A stretch of DNA of 55,852 bases from Anaerobium acetethylicum (GTDB lineage: Bacteria; Bacillota; Clostridia; Lachnospirales; Lachnospiraceae), in the NCBI RefSeq assembly GCF_900096945.1, contig NZ_FMKA01000025.1, positions 1 to 55,852 on the forward strand, read 5' to 3'. This document shows positions 26,515-34,341 of the stretch, one piece after another. The position numbers and the translations under genes are program-made. Each line of letters starts with the position of its first letter. Within the stretch, counting starts at the first letter, position 1. Under the pieces are notes generated by a model, which was given only the letters and a program-made list of their open reading frames with translations, was not told where the DNA came from and made no database searches.

Positions 26515-27654
26515 TTAATACTTCGCAGCCTGTGATGCACCTCTGATCAGCGCTTTCACATTCTCTAAAGGCGTCCCGATTTCAAGATAATCCGAGCATG
26601 AAAAGATAAAGTGTCCGCCTTTTTTTCCTGTCATCATCTGTTCATATGCGGCTTTTTCAACCTCATCCGCTGATGCCGTTTTCAAAAAATTAATCTGATC
26701 AAAATTCCCAGAAAGTATAAGGCTATCTTTGAAATATTCCTTTGCCTCTTCCAGAGTATTATCTCCCTGCGGTTTTGGCGATACGGTTTCCCAAACGGTA
26801 ATGCCTGATTTTTTATAGGAGGGATACAAAATTTTTGCATTTCCACAATTGTGATACACAGTAGGCTTCCCTGCCTCTTTCAAAATATCAATTGCACGTT
26901 TTTCATATGGAAGCACGAACTCATCAAAATATTCATTGCTCATAATTGCACCGTTTGCGATATTTCCCTGAATGCCTACGGCATCAAATTCGCTGCCTGC
27001 CAATACTTTATATTCGTCCACTACCATATCTGTAAAGAAATTCATATAATCTTCATAATATTCCTCATCAGTCAATGCATCGCACAACATATCCTGGACA
27101 TCCATATAGGTTGCGACCAGATTGTATACACCACCAATTCCCCAAGGACAAGTTATCCCCAAGTCGCCAATTGCTTCCCGGGCTTCAACTCCCGATCCTA
27201 AAATATGGTCATCATCCTGTTTCTCGCGTTTTGGACAGTATTTCTTGAAAATCTCGAATTCTTCCTGAGACTGAAGCATATACTTAATCGTGCTAAAATG
27301 AATTCCTGCTAAAATCTTCTCATTGTATTCGGCACCTTCCACCTGCTTCAGTTCTCCTTCAGGAGTCGTAATAGTTGTGGTGCGAATGTAATTATCTTCC
27401 ACTTTTTCTTTCGTTACGGCAACCTTCCAATTCTCAAAATCCCTCTGCAGGAAATATGGCGTAGGGTTGATATACTGTCTTGTTATCAAATCAAATCCCA
27501 GCTCCTTGCTCAAGGCTATCGCATCATGCAGTCTGCTGGTATTTTTCTTATTAAAGTAATAGGAAAGATATTCTTCCTGTACAAAGGGACTGATTGGCAC
27601 CCTGTCCGGCATCTCTCCTCTTAAAACACTTAACAAACGTTCTCTTGAAGTCAT
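26515..27654 (-). CDS. UroD-superfamily methyltransferase-like protein (MtaA/CmuA type)
   Basis: 379 residues with the uroporphyrinogen decarboxylase TIM-barrel: MTSRERLLSVLRGEMPDRVPISP at the start and LILSGNFDQ late. A true HemE would be ~350 residues and keep its substrate arginines. Here YHNCGNAKI and FIFSCSDYLE give an H-x-C...C pattern with about 80 residues between the cysteines, as in the zinc-binding methylcobamide methyltransferases MtaA and MtbA. Transfer of a methyl group from a corrinoid or methylated substrate is therefore more likely than haem synthesis. No corrinoid protein is in the operon. It follows the TRAP genes by 11 bases. Confidence 0.82.
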   Translation of the reverse strand: MTSRERLLSVLRGEMPDRVPISPFVQEEYLSYYFNKKNTSRLHDAIALSKELGFDLITRQYINPTPYFLQRDFENWKVAVTKEKVEDNYIRTTTITTPEGELKQVEGAEYNEKILAGIHFSTIKYMLQSQEEFEIFKKYCPKREKQDDDHILGSGVEAREAIGDLGITCPWGIGGVYNLVATYMDVQDMLCDALTDEEYYEDYMNFFTDMVVDEYKVLAGSEFDAVGIQGNIANGAIMSNEYFDEFVLPYEKRAIDILKEAGKPTVYHNCGNAKILYPSYKKSGITVWETVSPKPQGDNTLEEAKEYFKDSLILSGNFDQINFLKTASADEVEKAAYEQMMTGKKGGHFIFSCSDYLEIGTPLENVKALIRGASQAAKY

Positions 27655-27665
27655 TGTCTTTCTCC

Positions 27666-28961
27666 TTATTTATATAAAAGATTTGGAATTGTCATTACTA
27701 CTCCCGGAAAATAAGTAATCAAAATCAAAACCAACAGCATTACTGCGTAAAAAGGAATCATGCTCTTAGCCAGCTTCTCTATCTTAATATCAGATATGGC
27801 ACTTCCGATAAACAGGGTAGTTCCAACTGGAGGGGTCAGCAGTCCGATTCCCAGATTTAAAATCATAATCACGCCAAGCTGAACCGGATCAATGCCTATC
27901 TGAGTCATAACCGGAAGAATAATCGGTGTTACGATCAGAATTATAGAGGCCATGTCAATCAACGTTCCAAGTAACAACAACAAAATATTCAGGAATATCA
28001 GAATCACGATTCTGTTATCTGTAATACTAAAAACGGCTGCAGATATCTTTTCCGGTATCTTCAGGTATGTAAGCATCCATCCAAATGCCCCTGAAGTTCC
28101 CATAAGTATCAGGATTTTTGAGATTGTGCTTACACAATTCCCCAGCAAGCGTCCAATATCCTTCACTTTTATTTCTTTGTAAATAAACAAACCGACAAAC
28201 AGCGCCCATACTGCCGCAATTGCTGCTGATTCCGTTGCTGTAAACAGCCCTGCAACAACTCCGACGACTACAATCAGAACCGTAATAAGTCCCCAAATAG
28301 AATCTTTCAGATTTACCACAACTTCTTTAACCACGAACTTATTGCTGATTGGATAATTTCTTTTCACTGATACACGATAACTGTATATCATAAGCGCTAC
28401 TGCCAACAATACTCCCGGAACATATCCCGCCATAAAAAGTTTTCCAATTGAAACACCGCCTGCGGCTAATGAAAATATAACCATATTCTGACTTGGCGGT
28501 ATTAAAATCCCCTGTACAGAGCTTGCCATCGTAACACATGTCGAAAAATCTTTATCATATCCTTCTTTTTCCATCATAGGAATCATGATTGGACCAATCG
28601 AAGCTGTATCTGCTGAGGAAGATCCGGATATTCCACCGAAAAACATGGATGCCACGATGTTTACCATCGCAAGTCCTCCCCTTATCCAGCCAACCATAGC
28701 CCTGGAGAGTCCGATCAGTCGCGCTGAAATTCCCCCGGCTCCCATTACCTCGCCTGCAAGAATAAAGAACGGTACTGCCAACAATGTATAAACATTGATA
28801 TTCTTAATTACATTCTGAGCCATCATCATCAAATCAATATCAAGATACAGGCTCGTAACCAGGGTTGCAAAACCTATCGCATAAACCATCGGAACCCTGA
28901 TCGCAACCAAGCCGATGAAAACAAGTACTAAAAGGGCTGTTGCCACTACTTCTGGTGCCAT
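27666..28961 (-). CDS. TRAP transporter large permease (DctM family)
   Basis: 431 residues, about 12 predicted membrane helices, the standard DctM length. Signatures include MASMFFGGISGSSSADTASIGPIMIPMMEKEGYDK and PPSQNMVIFSLAAGGVSIGKLFMAG, then the second repeat ending LGIGLLTPPVGTTLFIGSAI. It catalyses Na+-driven uptake together with DctQ and the binding protein. It overlaps the DctQ gene by 16 bases. GAAGGAGGATTGAAAC precedes the ATG. Confidence 0.95.
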   Translation of the reverse strand: MAPEVVATALLVLVFIGLVAIRVPMVYAIGFATLVTSLYLDIDLMMMAQNVIKNINVYTLLAVPFFILAGEVMGAGGISARLIGLSRAMVGWIRGGLAMVNIVASMFFGGISGSSSADTASIGPIMIPMMEKEGYDKDFSTCVTMASSVQGILIPPSQNMVIFSLAAGGVSIGKLFMAGYVPGVLLAVALMIYSYRVSVKRNYPISNKFVVKEVVVNLKDSIWGLITVLIVVVGVVAGLFTATESAAIAAVWALFVGLFIYKEIKVKDIGRLLGNCVSTISKILILMGTSGAFGWMLTYLKIPEKISAAVFSITDNRIVILIFLNILLLLLGTLIDMASIILIVTPIILPVMTQIGIDPVQLGVIMILNLGIGLLTPPVGTTLFIGSAISDIKIEKLAKSMIPFYAVMLLVLILITYFPGVVMTIPNLLYK

Positions 28962-29440
28962 GTTTCAATCCTCCTTCTCCATTGCTCAATTAAAGCAATT
29001 ACATATAACACCCCTGTTACCGGGAGCACCGAATTCATCCATGATGCTGACAAGTTAATTCCCGGTACTATATTATTACTACTTATGACGGTAAGATTGA
29101 AGCCTGCATATATCATAAATATGGCAAAGCTGAAAATCACAAACGTAGTAACCATGTCTAAAGCCAGCAGTAGCTTTTTCGGCATTATTTCATCGAAGAT
29201 AGTCATCCTTAGATGACTGTCTTCCGCAACCGGCAAGGAGGAACTCAGGATACATAGCCACACCAGACAGAACAGCGCTGCTGGTTCTCCCCATGCAGGG
29301 GTAATCTTGAAAAAATATCGTCCAAAGAATACACCTGCGCAGATAATAATCTGAAAAGCCAGCATAATTCTACATAACCAGCCTGCCAATGTTAAAATCA
29401 TTCCGTTTGTTTTTTTTAATAATAAATTTAATGTATGCAT
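28946..29440 (-). CDS. TRAP transporter small permease (DctQ family)
   Basis: About 164 residues with four membrane helices and the DctQ hallmark WGEPAALFCLVWLCILSSSLPVAEDSHLRM. The ATG at 29440 is preferred to a GTG at 29455 because GGAGAG lies between the two and would otherwise be coding. It begins 17 bases after the binding-protein stop. Confidence 0.93.
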   Translation of the reverse strand: MHTLNLLLKKTNGMILTLAGWLCRIMLAFQIIICAGVFFGRYFFKITPAWGEPAALFCLVWLCILSSSLPVAEDSHLRMTIFDEIMPKKLLLALDMVTTFVIFSFAIFMIYAGFNLTVISSNNIVPGINLSASWMNSVLPVTGVLYVIALIEQWRRRIETWHQK

Positions 29441-29456
29441 ATTCTGTCTCTCCACA

Positions 29457-30533
29457 CTACTTCGCCTGAATACGGGTTACTAAGTCCTCTATTTCCTGTC
29501 CATATAATGAATATACTTCTTTGACTGCATCACGCCATTTCTCGATATCCTCTACTTCTAGTACTTCTGTCCCTTTTTCTTCAAGCAGCTTATAATATTC
29601 TTCCTCAAGCTCTTCGGTAATTTCATAAACATAATCCTGCGCTTCACCCGCTGCTTCCTGCAAGATTGCCTGGTCTTCGGCCGACATAGTATCCCATACC
29701 TTCTCTGAAATAACGATAAGACCCGGTCCGAATGTATGTGCATCCTTTACATAGTACGGAGCCACCTCATTAAAGCTGTTTGTCACATAACCGGTCACTG
29801 CATTTTCCGCACCATCAACCACACCTGTCTGTAAGGAAGTGTAAAGTTCCGCATAAGAAATTGGTGTTGGATTTGCACCAAGAGCTTCCATCGTCTTGAT
29901 CATCAGCTCTGTTTCCGGCACTCTGACTTTCAGACCTTTTAAATCAGCAAGAGTTGTTACTGCCTTTTCGGTAAAAAACATATTTCGCGGCCCCTCTTCC
30001 AGATATCCCAATGCAACCATCTGGGTTCCCGAAGTCTGTACAGCATCCAGAAGTTCCTGTCCAATTTCACCTTTTAGTGTTGTATGAAGATGCTCTAAAT
30101 CTGTAAAAACATAAGGCAGAGCTAATGCATTCATAATTTTACAGTTATAATCTCCCATGTTGTTCGTGTTCGCACGAAACATATCAATGGTACCAATCTG
30201 TACTCCCTGCATAGAGCTTTTTTCATCACCCAATGTCGCATTAAAGTAAAGCTCTACTTTAATCCTGCCGTTTGATTTTTCATTTACAAGTTCTGCAAAT
30301 TTCGTACCTCCCTGTGCCATCGGATGCTCTGCCGGATTGAGCTCTGCATACTTCAGAACAATAGAAGCTCCCTCTCCGCTTGCCTCCGTTTCATTTCCTT
30401 CGTTTTCTGTTGCCTTACTTTCTGTCGCCTCATTTTCTGTAGTCGCACTTCCTGAAGCCCCCAAACTTCCACATCCAGTCATAACGACTGTAAGACAGGC
30501 TGCCACTAATACGCTCGTTAACTTTCTTTTCAT
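29457..30533 (-). CDS. TRAP transporter substrate-binding lipoprotein (DctP family)
   Basis: 358 residues. A signal peptide with lipobox VMTGC anchors it outside, followed by an acidic low-complexity linker (TENEATESKATENEGNETEAS). The DctP fold has YAELNPAEHPMAQGG, the FNATLGDEKSSMQGVQIGTIDMF region and LKGLKVRVPETE with the Arg that normally clamps a substrate carboxylate, then ELYTSLQTGVVDGAENAV. The ligand is thus probably an organic acid. First gene of the operon, with two operator-like palindromes just upstream. Confidence 0.94.
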   Translation of the reverse strand: MKRKLTSVLVAACLTVVMTGCGSLGASGSATTENEATESKATENEGNETEASGEGASIVLKYAELNPAEHPMAQGGTKFAELVNEKSNGRIKVELYFNATLGDEKSSMQGVQIGTIDMFRANTNNMGDYNCKIMNALALPYVFTDLEHLHTTLKGEIGQELLDAVQTSGTQMVALGYLEEGPRNMFFTEKAVTTLADLKGLKVRVPETELMIKTMEALGANPTPISYAELYTSLQTGVVDGAENAVTGYVTNSFNEVAPYYVKDAHTFGPGLIVISEKVWDTMSAEDQAILQEAAGEAQDYVYEITEELEEEYYKLLEEKGTEVLEVEDIEKWRDAVKEVYSLYGQEIEDLVTRIQAK

Positions 30534-30547
30534 ATTTTTCTCCCTTC

Positions 30548-30573
30548 TAAAATGTTTTACTAAAACGTTTTCT
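30548..30573. promoter_or_regulatory. Tandem LacI-type operators in front of dctP
   Basis: TAAAATGTTTTA (30548-30559) and CTAAAACGTTTTCT (30560-30573) lie between the promoter and the dctP start. The same TAAAACGTTTTA core lies before the LacI gene at 31827, so the regulator encoded next door is the likely binder. Confidence 0.75.
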
Positions 30574-30582
30574 TAGTTATAT

Positions 30583-30609
30583 ATTATATTTACACTCATG
30601 GTTTGTCAA
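30583..30609 (-). promoter_or_regulatory. Promoter of the TRAP operon
   Basis: On the minus strand TTGACA (30609-30604) and TATAAT (30588-30583) with a 15-base spacer; TAATAT two bases on gives 17. The operators follow immediately. Confidence 0.6.
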
Positions 30610-30707
30610 TGTATTTGTCTATTATTTATTTTTTTTGTTAAAATCACACAAGATTACTTTCAACACATGAGCCTTACCCACCTTCGGAATTGTCTAAATT
30701 CACAAAA

Positions 30708-30758
30708 AGCCTCTGGCAGACTGGTTATCTTTTACTGATAAACCATCTGCCAGAGGCT
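30708..30758 (-). terminator. Terminator of the LacI-type regulator gene
   Basis: AGCCTCTGGCAGA pairs with TCTGCCAGAGGCT, with a further inner TGGTTATC/GATAAACCA pairing; the minus strand continues TTTTTGTG. It is ~10 bases after the regulator stop. Confidence 0.9.
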
Positions 30759-30767
30759 GTCTATATC

Positions 30768-31814
30768 CTAATGCATATAATATTCGTAATTACTTTTCAT
30801 CACAATGCTTACCGGCATTTCTTCGGTTTTCTTATCTCGGCTTCCCGTTGTCAGATATTGATACAATACATTAACCGCCCGTTCTCCCTGCTCAAAATTC
30901 ATCTGACTGATCACAGCTGTAAGTATCCCATTATCCAGATAGGGCTTTAACTCACTAAATACATCCGTTCCCAGAAAAATAATATCTCTTTTAGGGTATT
31001 CATCCAATATCTCACATAATACATATGTGTTTCGCGCATTACAGCAAAAGATAGCCACAATATTTTCCGATTTTAACAAGTCCCTGCATTGTTGTTCTAT
31101 TTCCTTTCTCCCAAAACCATCCACTTTAATCAAAGGATTTGAAATTTCGTATTTATTCAGGTAATTGATAAAAGCATTCCCATAATTCTGGTTCGTATAC
31201 GCTCCTTGATTTCCCGTCAGAAGCATGATTTCTCCTTTTCTGCCCCCTAACATCTTCTGAATAAATTCAGCAGCCAACTCTCCTGCCTTCTGATGATTCA
31301 CTTTAATGCTGCTAAATACATTTTCTATTTTCCCATAGCTTGCAAGCAGCACCACCGTCACACCCTGATGATAAAATCTGGATATCCATTCATTAGACTC
31401 TTTATCATCAGACAGTGTAATCAATCCATTGATTTCATCCAGTTCTGTATCAAACAGCCTTTTCAATTCTAAGGATATTTCATTTAAATTATACTCCGAT
31501 TCAATATATGTGAATTGCACTTTATATTTTTCCAGATTATCTGAAGCTTTCTTAATCCCCTCCCAAATTCCTCTGAAGAAGAAACGTTCCTCCCCACTGG
31601 CTTTCGGCAGCACCACCGCTATTCTGAGCTCTTTTCGTTTTAAACTCGAAGCTACTTCGTCTACTTTATAATTCATCTTCTCTACTTCAGCTAATATACG
31701 TCTTCTGGTTTCTTCTCCTACACCTTCTTTGCCGTAAATAGCACGATGTACGGTTCCGATTGACACACCTGTTTTTTCAGCAATCTCTTTAATTGTTGTT
31801 TTTTTACCTGCCAT
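30768..31814 (-). CDS. LacI family regulator of the TRAP/UroD operon
   Basis: 348 residues. The helix-turn-helix is TTIKEIAEKTGVSIGTVHRAIYGKEGVGEETRRRILAEVEKMNYK, followed by the sugar-binding-protein-like sensor with EIMLLTGNQGAYTNQNYG and IIFLGTDVF. The sensor has a RbsB/TorT-like flavour. The ATG at 31814 follows TGGAGGCGGAT; a GTG four codons earlier would overlap this site. Operators of the same sequence at 31827 and in front of dctP suggest autoregulation and control of the transporter operon just downstream of it. Confidence 0.93.
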   Translation of the reverse strand: MAGKKTTIKEIAEKTGVSIGTVHRAIYGKEGVGEETRRRILAEVEKMNYKVDEVASSLKRKELRIAVVLPKASGEERFFFRGIWEGIKKASDNLEKYKVQFTYIESEYNLNEISLELKRLFDTELDEINGLITLSDDKESNEWISRFYHQGVTVVLLASYGKIENVFSSIKVNHQKAGELAAEFIQKMLGGRKGEIMLLTGNQGAYTNQNYGNAFINYLNKYEISNPLIKVDGFGRKEIEQQCRDLLKSENIVAIFCCNARNTYVLCEILDEYPKRDIIFLGTDVFSELKPYLDNGILTAVISQMNFEQGERAVNVLYQYLTTGSRDKKTEEMPVSIVMKSNYEYYMH

Positions 31815-31826
31815 ATCCGCCTCCAC

Positions 31827-31838
31827 TAAAACGTTTTA
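31827..31838. promoter_or_regulatory. LacI operator TAAAACGTTTTA
   Basis: A perfect 12-bp palindrome with central CG, the classic LacI/CcpA-type core. It lies between the -10 box and start codon of the regulator gene. Confidence 0.75.
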
Positions 31839-31847
31839 TTCGAATTT

Positions 31848-31876
31848 AGTATCCCATATTCGATAAAAAATGTCAA
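31848..31876 (-). promoter_or_regulatory. Promoter of the TRAP-locus LacI gene
   Basis: On the minus strand TTGACA (31876-31871), a 17-base spacer and GATACT (31853-31848); the operator lies directly downstream. Confidence 0.7.
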
Positions 31877-31929
31877 ATACCTATCGGCGTCTACTTTTTA
31901 CTACCTGTATGATTTGTTTTCTCCTCGGG

Positions 31930-33201
31930 TTATCTGCCACGCTTTCCACCACCCATCTGGGACTGTGTAATCTGCGTGATTGCCTGTCCGTTCACTGTAA
32001 CGTCTCCGCCGTTCAGCTCTGCAGTACCATTCGAATCAAATGCTGAATTTGCTTCGATGTCAATTGTTCCTCCGTTAATGGATATCGTACCGTTCGAATC
32101 AAATGCGTCCGTATCTCCGCTTGCCATGCTTACAGAAATGGTACCGCCATTCACTTCAATAGCAACGTCATAAGCAGTGCTTTTCGTTGTCGCATTGATG
32201 CCGTCATCCGCCGCATAAATAGCTGTCTCGCCGCCGTTGATCTGGATATAGGTTCCTTCAATGCCTTCTGTGCATGTCTCTATATTGATGGTGCCGCCGT
32301 CTATCTGCACAATGCTGGTTCCACGGATCGCATCATCATCGGCCTTTATATTGAATGTTCCATTCAGGATATAAATATATCCAAGAGAAGCGTCATCTTC
32401 GTTTTCACTATGAAGGGCATCTTTTCCAGTTACAATGGTAATATCTCCATCGTATATGCAGATAGCATCATTTGCCTCTATGCCGTCTGCCGATGCGGTG
32501 ATGACATATTTTCCTCCGGTTATTTTCAACTCATCCTTTGAAGCAATTCCGTTGCCTTCATCCGATACAACTTCCAGCGTGCCGGTTCCATTCAGTACCA
32601 GGTCTGCTTTAGAAAAAATGACTGCATCCAGATTGGTATCTCCGTCAGCTTCATAGCTTCCTGAAACTTCCATGTAGTTTTCACTCCCGGTCGTGGTAAC
32701 AAATACCTTATCTGCTGATTTTGCATAGATTGCAGGTGCAGTTTCATTGGTGATGCTGATGCCATCCAGTACGATCTGTACTTTCGCTTCGTCACCGGCA
32801 TCCACTATAACAGTGGCATTCTCAACATCACCGCTCAGCACATAGACGCCTTCCGCATCAATCGTCACGTCTTCACCGCTTTTTAATTCAATGGAAACTG
32901 CACCCGTAAGGTCAGCCGACTGTTCCAGATCCCGCTCCGAAAATAATCCTGTCGTGTCAAGAATGGATCCTTCAACAGATGAGATAATGCTTGCTGCACT
33001 GTCTTCCGTTTCCGTGTCCGTCTCAACAGCCGACGTTTCATTGATGACGGCTTCTGTGTCTGTTATCTCCGTAGCTGCATCTGCAGCATCTTCCCGGGCT
33101 GTTGTGCAACCCATCAGGGATAAGGCAAGCAGCATGGTTAATGCAATTGTTCTGATGCCTTTTTTTCTAATCGTTTTGGTCCTCGTGTTTTTTATTCTCA
33201 T
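31930..33201 (-). CDS. Carbohydrate-binding beta-helix lipoprotein (DUF4353-like)
   Basis: About 423 residues. A basic start, hydrophobic segment and lipobox LSLMGC predict a surface lipoprotein, followed by an acidic Ala/Glu/Thr linker (~25-70). The rest is a right-handed beta-helix of ~20-residue turns: repeats of the type GGTI(N/D)IE and (A)DGI(N/E)A, e.g. DDAIRGTSIVQIDGGTINIETC, as in the DUF4353 domain often paired with CotH kinases. The tail is MGGGKRGR. AAAGGAG precedes the ATG at 33201, whereas the longer frame has no ribosome site. Function unknown; cell-surface polysaccharide binding is plausible. A broken paralogue lies at 26.0 kb. Confidence 0.85.
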   Translation of the reverse strand: MRIKNTRTKTIRKKGIRTIALTMLLALSLMGCTTAREDAADAATEITDTEAVINETSAVETDTETEDSAASIISSVEGSILDTTGLFSERDLEQSADLTGAVSIELKSGEDVTIDAEGVYVLSGDVENATVIVDAGDEAKVQIVLDGISITNETAPAIYAKSADKVFVTTTGSENYMEVSGSYEADGDTNLDAVIFSKADLVLNGTGTLEVVSDEGNGIASKDELKITGGKYVITASADGIEANDAICIYDGDITIVTGKDALHSENEDDASLGYIYILNGTFNIKADDDAIRGTSIVQIDGGTINIETCTEGIEGTYIQINGGETAIYAADDGINATTKSTAYDVAIEVNGGTISVSMASGDTDAFDSNGTISINGGTIDIEANSAFDSNGTAELNGGDVTVNGQAITQITQSQMGGGKRGR

Positions 33202-33383
33202 AAAGTTACGCTCCTTTGCTATTCGAAAGCAATGATGCCTGGTTTTCATCAGGCAGTATTTATCTGGTTACTTGTCATCAACTGATAACCAAATAATAAA
33301 GCATAAACCTTAAATCAAACTAAAACATTCCGGACAAATACGAATTCTTCTGTTTCGATATGATCATCACATCGCCGAAATCC

Positions 33384-34325
33384 TTACACGGTCGTCAGCA
33401 GCGCTTCAAAAGAGCCTTCCAGCTCATACTCCCCTGTGTTGGCCGTGATAAAGATACTGTCCCCTTTTTTCACCGCCAGCTCTTCTTCACGGGAGCGCAC
33501 GGTGCCGCTTCCCTCCAGGATCAGCAGGCTGACAAAGGAGGACTTGTTGATTTCTCCGAATATTTTTTTCATAAGCTGTCCGTCCAGTACAATCTTATCT
33601 ACCGTGAAGTAGTCGCAGGATACGATATGAGGCTCGAAGGTTCTTCTTCTCATGATCGGGACCCTTTTTGTCACCTGCATCGCTTTTTCAATATGCAGGT
33701 CCCTTTCCTTCCCGTCTGCATCCTTTCGTCCATAGTCGTATACGCGATATGTGACATTCGAATTCTGCTGGATTTCTGCAATGACATTTCCTTTTCCGAT
33801 CGCATGGATCGTGCCCGGTTCAATAAACAGCACATCGCCTTTGCGCACCTCTACCTTGTTCAGGACCTCCAGCAGCGTTTTCTTTTCAATCCGTTCTGCA
33901 AACTCCTCTTTGGAAACCTCTTTGGAAAATCCGTAATAAAGGCTGGCGCCTTCCTCGCAGTCTGCAATGTACCACATTTCCGTTTTTCCATACTGCCCTT
34001 CCGTCTCCAATGCAAAGGCATCATCCGGATGGACCTGGATGGACAGGTCGTCTTTTGCATCTATGAATTTGATCAGCAACGGAAACTGGTCATACCGCCT
34101 GCCTTTTGTGCCGATTACTTTTTTCCCTTCCATAAGGATGTATTCGCTTAAGGTCTCGCCTGCATATTCCCCGTTTTCCAGAATGCTCGGGCCGTCAGGA
34201 TGACAGGACAGCTCCCAGGTTTCCGCAAGTTTGTCCCCCTGATAGTCCTTCCCGTAATCCAGCATCAGTTTCCTGCCGCCCCATAAATATTCTTTATAAC
34301 CTGGTTTTAATTTTAATATAGCCAT
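33384..34325 (-). CDS. manA: Mannose-6-phosphate isomerase, type I (ManA)
   Basis: 313 residues, the short Bacillus-like class. Zinc and catalytic residues are seen in IQVHPDDAFA (Gln, His), GKTEMWYI (Glu) and IEPGTIHAIGKG (His), with the conserved Arg near YRVYDYGR. It converts mannose-6-phosphate to fructose-6-phosphate, the last step of the mannan pathway encoded upstream in the same operon. The ATG at 34325 follows GATGGAG. It is the terminal gene of the operon, 16 bases after the phosphomannomutase gene. Confidence 0.95.
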   Translation of the reverse strand: MAILKLKPGYKEYLWGGRKLMLDYGKDYQGDKLAETWELSCHPDGPSILENGEYAGETLSEYILMEGKKVIGTKGRRYDQFPLLIKFIDAKDDLSIQVHPDDAFALETEGQYGKTEMWYIADCEEGASLYYGFSKEVSKEEFAERIEKKTLLEVLNKVEVRKGDVLFIEPGTIHAIGKGNVIAEIQQNSNVTYRVYDYGRKDADGKERDLHIEKAMQVTKRVPIMRRRTFEPHIVSCDYFTVDKIVLDGQLMKKIFGEINKSSFVSLLILEGSGTVRSREEELAVKKGDSIFITANTGEYELEGSFEALLTTV

Positions 34326-34341
34326 ACCACACACTCCATCC

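Noticed and set aside
33360-34151. 263-codon plus-strand frame
   Set aside because: It lies fully antisense to manA; the translation is not protein-like and the manA motifs explain the sequence.
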